Shown one piece after another: positions 56,378 to 64,000 of a stretch of DNA of 64,000 nucleotides. Below the pieces are notes generated by a model. It was given only the letters and a program-made list of their open reading frames with translations. It was not told the origin of the DNA and made no database searches. The DNA comes from Cyanophora paradoxa (lineage: Eukaryota; Glaucocystophyceae; Cyanophorales; Cyanophoraceae). The translations under genes and the position numbers were made by a program. The first letter of the stretch is position 1. The number at the start of each line of letters is the position of its first letter. The DNA lies in NCBI GenBank assembly GCA_004431415.1, contig QPMI01000627.1, forward strand, positions 62,001 through 126,000. The letters are read 5' to 3'.

Positions 56378-57662
56378 ATGGCCGCGCGGCCGCCGGCGCC
56401 GAGCCGCGCGGATCGTGTCAACTGCGCGGCGGAGGACATCGATCGCTCGGCTCGCTTCTCCAACCGGAGAGAAGCTGGCACACAGCTTGGCGAGCGTCTC
56501 CGCGAGTTCCTCCTGTCCTCGCCGAGCTTCGATGACATGGTGGTTCTCGGGCTCCCGCGCGGTGGCGTGCCCGTCGCTGCTGAGGTGTCGAGGACCCTGC
56601 GCAAACCGTTCTCCATTCTCTCTGTGCGCGCGGCGCATGTACGCGCGCTGTAGCGGTTCTCGAGCGCTTTCGTACGTGCGCAGGTGCGCAAGATCGGCGC
56701 TCCATCGAACCCCGGTGCGCTGGTGCCGCATTGGGCTCGAGTTCCCGTAGCGCCGGCGTCCTCAACGCGTCATCAGAGCTCGCGATAGGCGCAATCGCTG
56801 CAGACGGCACGCGCCTGTACGGGTGAGTACTACTAGTAGTGACGCCCGGCCCCGCGCGCGACGCGCGCGCTTGCCCAGGCGCTCAGGCCGAGCGCTGGCG
56901 CAGGTCGCTGAAGAACAAGGATGTGTCTTCAGGATACATCAAGCTTGAGACCCAGGAGCAGCTCGAGGTGGCGCAGCGGCGGGAGGAAGTGCTGCTGGCC
57001 AACCTCGACCTGCCCCGCGTTCGGGACATCAGAGGCCACGTCGCCTGCAGTGCGCATACGGAGCGGCGCGCGCGCCGCTCGTTTAAAGGCCACCACTTGC
57101 ATGCGCAGTCACGGACGACGGCATCGCGACAGGCCTCACGGCGGCAGTCGCCGCGGAGAGCGCGCGGCGCCACGGCGCCCGCGCCGTCGTCATCGGTGCG
57201 GCGGCCCCTTCCACGCGCGCATGCGTCCCTCGAGTTCAAGCGCCGGCCTCACCCCCGGGCCCGCGCCCGCGCCCCCTCCAGCCTCGCCAGTGGTCGCCGC
57301 GGACACGGCGGACCGCCTCCTGAAGTACGCAGACGCCGTTGTATCCGTCTGCAGCCCGGAGGACTTCCTCGCAGTTGGTGCGCCCTTCTCCAGCGTAGGC
57401 TTTCCCATTTGCCCGCGCGCGCCCGCGTGACCCGCTTGCCCGTCGGCAGCTCAGTGGTATGGGGACTTCAGGTGCCCCTGTGTATTAGAGTTGAAAGCTT
57501 TACTGAGGCCTCTCTTGACGCCCCGCCGCCCCCGCAAGCCCCACAACGGACGAAGAGGCCCGGCGCGTGCTGGAGGAGGCGTCGGGCTGGCCCTGGGCGC
57601 GCCTGGCCCGCCTGGAGGAGTCGGAAGGCGCCCCAGGGCGCGAGTTTGGGGGCGGTGGGTAG
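56378..57662 (+). CDS. Phosphoribosyltransferase-domain protein
   Basis: The ATG at 56378 gives MAARPPAPSRADRVNCAAED. The first exon ends with FDDMVVLGLPRGGVPVAAEV (56530), the usual start of a type I PRTase fold. Short exons follow: VRKIGAPSNP (56690), ELAIGAIAADGTRLYG (56775) and a helical exon with QLEVAQRREEVLLANLDLPR (56965). VTDDGIATGLTAAVAAESA (57113) is the PRPP-binding loop (DDGIATG). AVVSVCSPEDFLAV (57330) and TTDEEARRVLEEASGW (57555) match the C-terminus of the bacterial-like PRTase family in which I recall VVDDGIATG, PEDFxAVG and TTDEEV motifs. The stop is at 57660-57662. Substrate is unknown; these stand-alone proteins are often of bacterial origin. The neighbour on the right converges, 186 bp away. 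Confidence 0.75.
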
Positions 57663-57848
57663 GGGCGCCATGACTCAGTGATATCGGTGGAGCGGTTGGT
57701 TGCAATTCGCTGTATGTACAATTTCAGCTACGCGGGACAGATGCCTCGCACGGGGCGTTCGCCCTACGGAACGAAGTCCTACAGCTAAGGGGCAGGGCAA
57801 ACTTGGAAGGGCGGGAGCGGGAGGAATGGGGACGGGCGCGGCTGGGTT

Positions 57849-58705
57849 TCAGCACGCGACGTGGAACTGTGCGGTGCTGCAGAGGCCGAAGCCCGCGGAC
57901 GAGGCGCCGAGGCAGGAGCAGCGTCGGGACCGCGCGTCGGCGCGCGCCCCGCAGTCCTGGTCCGACGAGCAGAGCACCCCGCACGTCCCCGAGCAGCCGT
58001 CCTGCACAATTCGAGGTACGGTCAGAGCGGTCTTCGGCCGGCGGCGCCGGCGCGGTGCCGGGCGGGAGGGTCGCCGACGTGCCTGCCACTGAAGCGGCGA
58101 GATGGAGACAATGTGCGGGGATAGCGCGTTGAAGTACGCGAGGTACGAGTCGCAAACGCGCATGGTGAGCCGCTGGGCAGAGAGCCGCGCGAGCGCCCCG
58201 CCCTGCTGGCCCTTCATCCGCGTCTGCGCTGGAAACGCCGCAGCAGCTGCACGCGCGGCCGCGGACTCCAGCGGCGCCAGCAGGTTCAAAAAGCGCTCCG
58301 CGAAATTCGCGAGGCTAAGGGCTGGATCGCTGGTGCCGTCGCTCAGAACCGTATCCTGCGAGCACAGTAAGCGAGATGCAGGTTCGCTCGAAAGAACTTG
58401 AGCACAGCACATGCACGTACATATGCCGCTCGCCACGCCGCGCCGCGGACAAGACCGGCAGACGAGCGCGCCACGCCAAACGCGAGGCGCAGGCTCTCTG
58501 GACGCAATATGAGAGTGAACGTTTGGAATGAGTTCATCGGCGCGAGCTCGATCGTACCTCTGAGGCTTGAGCCGGGGTCGGGGAGCCCTGCGAACTCCGG
58601 CAGCAGGGCGGCAGCTGCAGTTGCGTTCAGCATTTCGTCCCAGTCCAGCTCTAGATCTACTACATCGACGTCCGGTTCACTCGCTTCCTGTTGCGGGGCC
58701 TGCAT
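57849..58705 (-). CDS. Unknown protein with Cys-rich C-terminus
   Basis: The ATG at 58705 gives MQAPQQEASEPDVDVVDLEL and DWDEMLNATAAAALLPEF, ending at a splice donor GTACGA. The next exon starts after GCTCGCAG at about 58350 and reads DTVLSDGTSDPALSLANFAE, RFLNLLAPLESAAARAAAAA, RLSAQRLTMRVCDSYLAYF and ALSPHIVSISPLQ. The last exon is Cys-rich, DGCSGTCGVLCSSDQDC then CSCLGASSAGFGLC, with about ten Cys in 55 residues, ending FHVAC at 57849. The Cys spacing resembles small disulfide-rich extracellular modules, yet no signal peptide is seen at the chosen start. An upstream exon may be missing. No family is recognised. Confidence 0.45.
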
Positions 58706-59453
58706 GCGCCTGTCAGAAGGGAACAGGCGATTTCGTGTTCGGAGAACAGCACACCGTAGCGTCGTATTGCGAAGCACCCGCCAAAACTGCGTACTCAATA
58801 CTCTCAAAGCGGCAGGCGCGCGCCGCCGAACTCGAACGCGCTTGGCGGCTGTTACCGCGGAACGCGAGGGGCCGCGGGCGCAGCGCTAACGCGGCGAGGC
58901 ACGTACCTGTGCGGGCGGCAAGCAACAGGACAAGCGCTTGCGCAGCTGTGACTCTGGCAATCGTCGGCCTGTTCATGGCGGCTGTGGGGGCCCGGGGTCA
59001 AGGTCGTGCGTACGTATCCCCCTGTTGGGGCCACGGACCCGGACCCGCTTAAAAGCGCAGCCACCGATTGCGAAGGCTCGAAAGACCGAATGCCATCTTT
59101 ATGGCGGACACGTCGACGTCGACGGCGCGCACAGTCCGGAGGTCGCCGCACGAATTTGAAAGATTTGATCGCCAGCCGCTGCATGATCGCGCACGCAACT
59201 TCAAAGCTTGGCAAGGTCCGACTGTCGCCAGACGTCAATACTAGGTGTGGGCGTGGCTCAGTTTTAGAACCGCGAGCTCCGTGTCTTGCGTAACGCTCTT
59301 GAAGTGGCTCAACCCTCGTCAACCCCCTGTGAGCGCCAACCAGTGCATGCCCCAGTTCGCCAAAACCCGGCCGCGTAGGACAGCAACGGGTGCTTTGCAG
59401 GTTTGGTCGAATATACAACACTATAGTAAAAAGGATATGGACAACGAGCAGCT
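58706..59453. other. Intergenic region
   Basis: This lies between the start of the Cys-rich-tailed gene and the last exon of calmodulin, so it holds the promoter of the former and the 3' end of the latter. Open frames here lack splice partners or motifs. No gene is called. Confidence 0.35.
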
Positions 59454-61064
<1,611 letters not shown>

Positions 61065-63515
61065 TCAGCAGTACCAGAAGCCGTCGGCGGCGGGGTCCGC
61101 CTGCTCCCCCCGCATCTGCTCCACCTGCTCGATCGGGTTCTCCTTCTCGAAGCTGTACCCCTGGAAGTGCTCGTCCACAGAGCCCGAGAGGCTGTGCGCC
61201 GGCGAGTCCGTCGGCGGCATCGCCGTGAACTCGTTGTCGAACATGGACGTCACGTCGCCGTACAGGCGCGTGTCCGGCCGGAACGGAGTCTCCAGCTCTT
61301 TCTGGATGAGGGCCAGCCAGTCCACGTTGGCGAAGAACGGGTGCTGCAAAAGAAGAACGCGGTTCGAATCCGGGCGGAGCCGCCCGGAACAGAGGGGTAC
61401 GCACCATCATGATGTCGTACGCGCCGCCGGGGCCGCTGCCGAGCCGCTTCTCGGGCTCCTTCACTAGCAGCTGCGGGGCGCGGGGGTACGTCAGACGTAG
61501 AAGCGGCGGCGGGGGTACGGGGTCCGGCGGACCGCGCGGCAGAGCGACTTGGCCTCCTCGGAGAGGTACCCCGGGAAGCGCGGCTCCTCGTGCAAAATGG
61601 CCTCCTGCACCTCGGCGCGCGTCTTCCGCGCGAACGGCGGCTGCGAGGGCGAGGCTCGAACGCGGGACGGAGGTACGGCTCCCGAAATTCAAAAAGCGCG
61701 CACGAAGCCCGTGAGCATCTCGTAGACGAGGCAGCCGAAGGACCACCAGTCGATGTTCTTGCCGTACCCCCGCCGGATGAGGACGCAGGGCGCCATGTAT
61801 TCGAGGGTCCCGCAGAAGGTCTGCGTGCCCCCGTTCGCCTCGTCGACCTCCTTCGCCAGTCCGAAGTCCGTGAGGCGCGCGTGGCCCTCGGCTGCGGCGC
61901 GGACGCACGCGCTCGGGTCAGCCGAGGCGCGCGCGCGCGGCGGAGGGGAGGCGGCGAAAGGGCACCGTCGAGGAGGACGTTCTCGGGCTTGAGGTCGCGG
62001 TAGACGATGCCGAGCTTGTGGAGATGGCCCAGCGCGAGGCAGATCTCCGCCGCGTAGTACTGGGCGACGGGCTCCGGGAAGAATTTCTCCCGCTTGAGGT
62101 GGAAGAAGAGCTCGCCGCCGACGAGAAAGTCGAGGATGAGGTACAGCTTCCCGTTCGTCTGGAAGGCGTAGTGCAGCTTCACGATGAACGGGTGCTGCAC
62201 GTCGCTCAGGATCGCCCGCTCCGTCACCGTACCCCTGATCTGCCGCGACTTGACGACGGCGTCCTTGCGGATCACCCTGCGCGGGGCTCAGCCGAGGCTG
62301 CGCGCGCGTGCGCGGGAGCGGAGCGCCGCACTTCATCGCGTAGAGCTCCTTCGTGTCCCGCTTGCGGACGAGGAGGACTTTGGCGAACGAGCCGCGGCCC
62401 AGCACCTTCAGGATCTGCGGGGCGCGGGTCGGAGGCGCGCTTCGGCGCACCGTGGCGAAGCCGAGCCGCGACGAACGGCGTACCTCGAAGTCTTCCAGCA
62501 TCGTTCTCTTCGGCGGCTGCACTGCAGCTGGGCTCGGCTCTGGCGCCCTGGACGACGGCTGCTCGTCCTCCTGGTCGTACGCGGCGAGGCAGAGCGTAGA
62601 GACGGCGCGCTTCATGCGCGGGGCCTCCTCCACAGGCGCAATCTCCGGCGATTTCACGAAATCCGAACGACGCCGCAGACATTCCGCGGGCGTGAGCGAT
62701 GCCGGCGGCGACGGAATGACCTTCTGCGCCTTCCCGTGGATTTCGCCCCTGCGCGCGCAACGGCCGGTTCGCATTCGACGGCGAGTTCCGACCACAGGGG
62801 GCAACGCACAGTCCGATGGACATGTAGCGTTCGCGAACTACTGTCGTCGGAGCGATCTGCAGCGTCTTATCCAACTCCCGGTGGCCGTGGTGGCCCAAGT
62901 GCCCGTTCGAGTGGATCACCGTGTGCTGCAAGTGGTGCACTGCGCCAAGGGCGCTCAGAGCGATAAACGAGATACTTGGAGCCGTGCCGAACCTGAGCTA
63001 TCGTACAGAGTCAAGCAATCCGCATCCTCCGCTGCATGCTCCATATCATGCTGGATCTCGTCCAGGCTGAACATGTTCTTGGCATTCGCTGGCTCTGCGC
63101 CGCGGTCGGAGAGCGTCGCCAAAGGCGTTGCGGAAGCGCGCACGCTCTTGCCGGGGCAGCCTGACGTGCGCCGGCGAATCTGGGACATCGTTGGTGTCGC
63201 CGCCATCAGAGCCCGGGCGAAGCGCTGGAAGGTCGTCACCACGCGAGGGCGGAAGCTCGATATCGATTAGCTTTACGCCTCCAACACCTGAATCGAAGGC
63301 GCCCGCATGAGCACCGGCGCGGAAACCGCGCTGCGGCAACGTGGCGACAGATGCTGTCCCAGAACTTGGCCGTTCGGGCTCGCGTGTGCGAACGCACCCT
63401 CAATAAGCTCCTTCAGCTCGTTCATGCTCTGCTTCCTGGACTTGACCGCGGCGGCCACGTCGGCCACGGAGGGACCAAGCCCATCCGCCTCGAAGAAGAG
63501 CTCATCGTCTCCCAT
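61065..63515 (-). CDS. AGC-family Ser/Thr protein kinase
   Basis: The ATG at 63515 starts [17 protein letters not shown] and a regulatory N-terminus with short exons ([35 protein letters not shown] near 63060). The linker (62750-62490) has [20 protein letters not shown] and ends KRTMLEDFE. The kinase domain follows: [20 protein letters not shown] (62415), [26 protein letters not shown] (62215), [36 protein letters not shown] (61995), [12 protein letters not shown] (61870) and [16 protein letters not shown] (61825). DIDWW-type text [19 protein letters not shown] and [16 protein letters not shown] (61460) come next, then [18 protein letters not shown]. The C-tail has the turn motif [10 protein letters not shown] and the hydrophobic motif [11 protein letters not shown], which place it in the AKT/S6K/SGK-like group. 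The APE glutamate is replaced by Cys (MAPC). The stop is at 61065-61067. The joins of the N-terminal exons are uncertain. Confidence 0.8.
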
Positions 63516-63589
63516 CGCTGCTGCTGATACGCGCCTCACTGGCGCCCGCTCTCTGGGTCCTCCCGGAGCACGAGGATGCGTAAGCGCGC

Positions 63590-64000
63590 TCACAAATGAT
63601 GGAGTAGGGTACTGGGTTGAGCAACGCAAGACAGGCGTATCCCCACCCGGAACTTCGTTACTTCGGAGCTCGCCGGCAGCAACCTCCAAGCAGCAACGAT
63701 GCCGTCCCCCGCCGCCAGCGATGCGCCGCCGCGCCTTCCGCCCACTGGTGCGTCGGAACCTTCGCCGAGCGCACCAGCGCCCGGCGTCACACGAACGACT
63801 GACCAACCGATCGCTTCGCCGCCGCCGCCTTGCAGACATGGTGCGAGTGGCGACCAGCCCTGCCGACGCCTGCGCCTCCCACTTCCTAGAGCGCACAACC
63901 TCCGGGGGCTAGAGCGCGCTCCGGCTCGAGCGCGGGCTTCTTCCTCGTCGGCGGCGAGCTCTTCTTCACTGAGCCTAGCGCAGTTCACTCCCAGCAATCT
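63590..64000 (-). other. Upstream region of the kinase, possible exon of another gene
   Basis: A reverse-strand open frame running in from the window edge has a charged helix, [19 protein letters not shown], at 63975-63915. It could be an exon of a gene beyond the edge or a 5' exon of the kinase gene. No ATG or splice site decides this. Confidence 0.2.

Overview
The window is nuclear DNA of a GC-rich, intron-dense eukaryote, most likely a marine microalga. Genes are built of short exons split by many small introns (about 50-150 bp) that mostly begin GTGCG (or GTCCG/GTACG) and end in CGCAG, often with a CTGAC or CTCAG box just before the acceptor. The genes are eukaryotic: calmodulin, an AGC kinase, a calpain, a TPGS2-like tubulin polyglutamylase subunit, a GT32-type glycosyltransferase, a TMEM165/GDT1-type transporter, a PDI-like protein and an F-box protein. 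Two copies of an SbtA-type bicarbonate transporter point to a photosynthetic organism. The calmodulin sequence (ending MMMSK) and the intron style fit a stramenopile alga such as a pelagophyte better than a green alga. That placement is inference.

Layout. Bases 1-2760 hold the 5' end of a gene cut by the window edge and four small DNA transposons, each bounded by terminal inverted repeats and target-site duplications, one of them inserted inside another. A leucine-rich-repeat gene (-) and a calpain (-) follow. A large gene of unknown function (+, 8278-12314) is a paralogue of the cut gene at the left edge. From 13.0 to 19.5 kb lies a two-domain glycosyltransferase (-) whose second domain has lost the DXD motif; one of its introns carries a 50-bp minisatellite. 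An unknown gene and an F-box gene (both +) occupy 19.7-26.4 kb.

The centre (27.5-44.3 kb) is a segmental duplication. At 38.6-44.1 kb a PDI-like gene (-) and an SbtA gene (+) are transcribed divergently from a 303-bp spacer. At 27.6-34.2 kb a second SbtA copy lies in inverted orientation and a second PDI-like copy in direct orientation; the latter has a frameshift in exon 1. The 4 kb between the two PDI-like copies hold a 187-bp tandem repeat and no convincing gene. A TPGS2-like gene (-) follows at 45.2-47.2 kb, then about 5 kb of repeats and unresolved sequence.

The right end holds a coiled-coil gene (-) and a GDT1-type transporter (+) that share a 113-bp promoter region, a phosphoribosyltransferase-domain gene (+), a Cys-rich-tailed unknown (-), calmodulin (-) and an AGC kinase (-). 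The clearest functional link is the divergent SbtA/PDI-like pair, whose shared promoter region could co-regulate bicarbonate uptake with a redox or folding factor. Coordinates of multi-exon genes span their introns; internal exon edges were read by eye.
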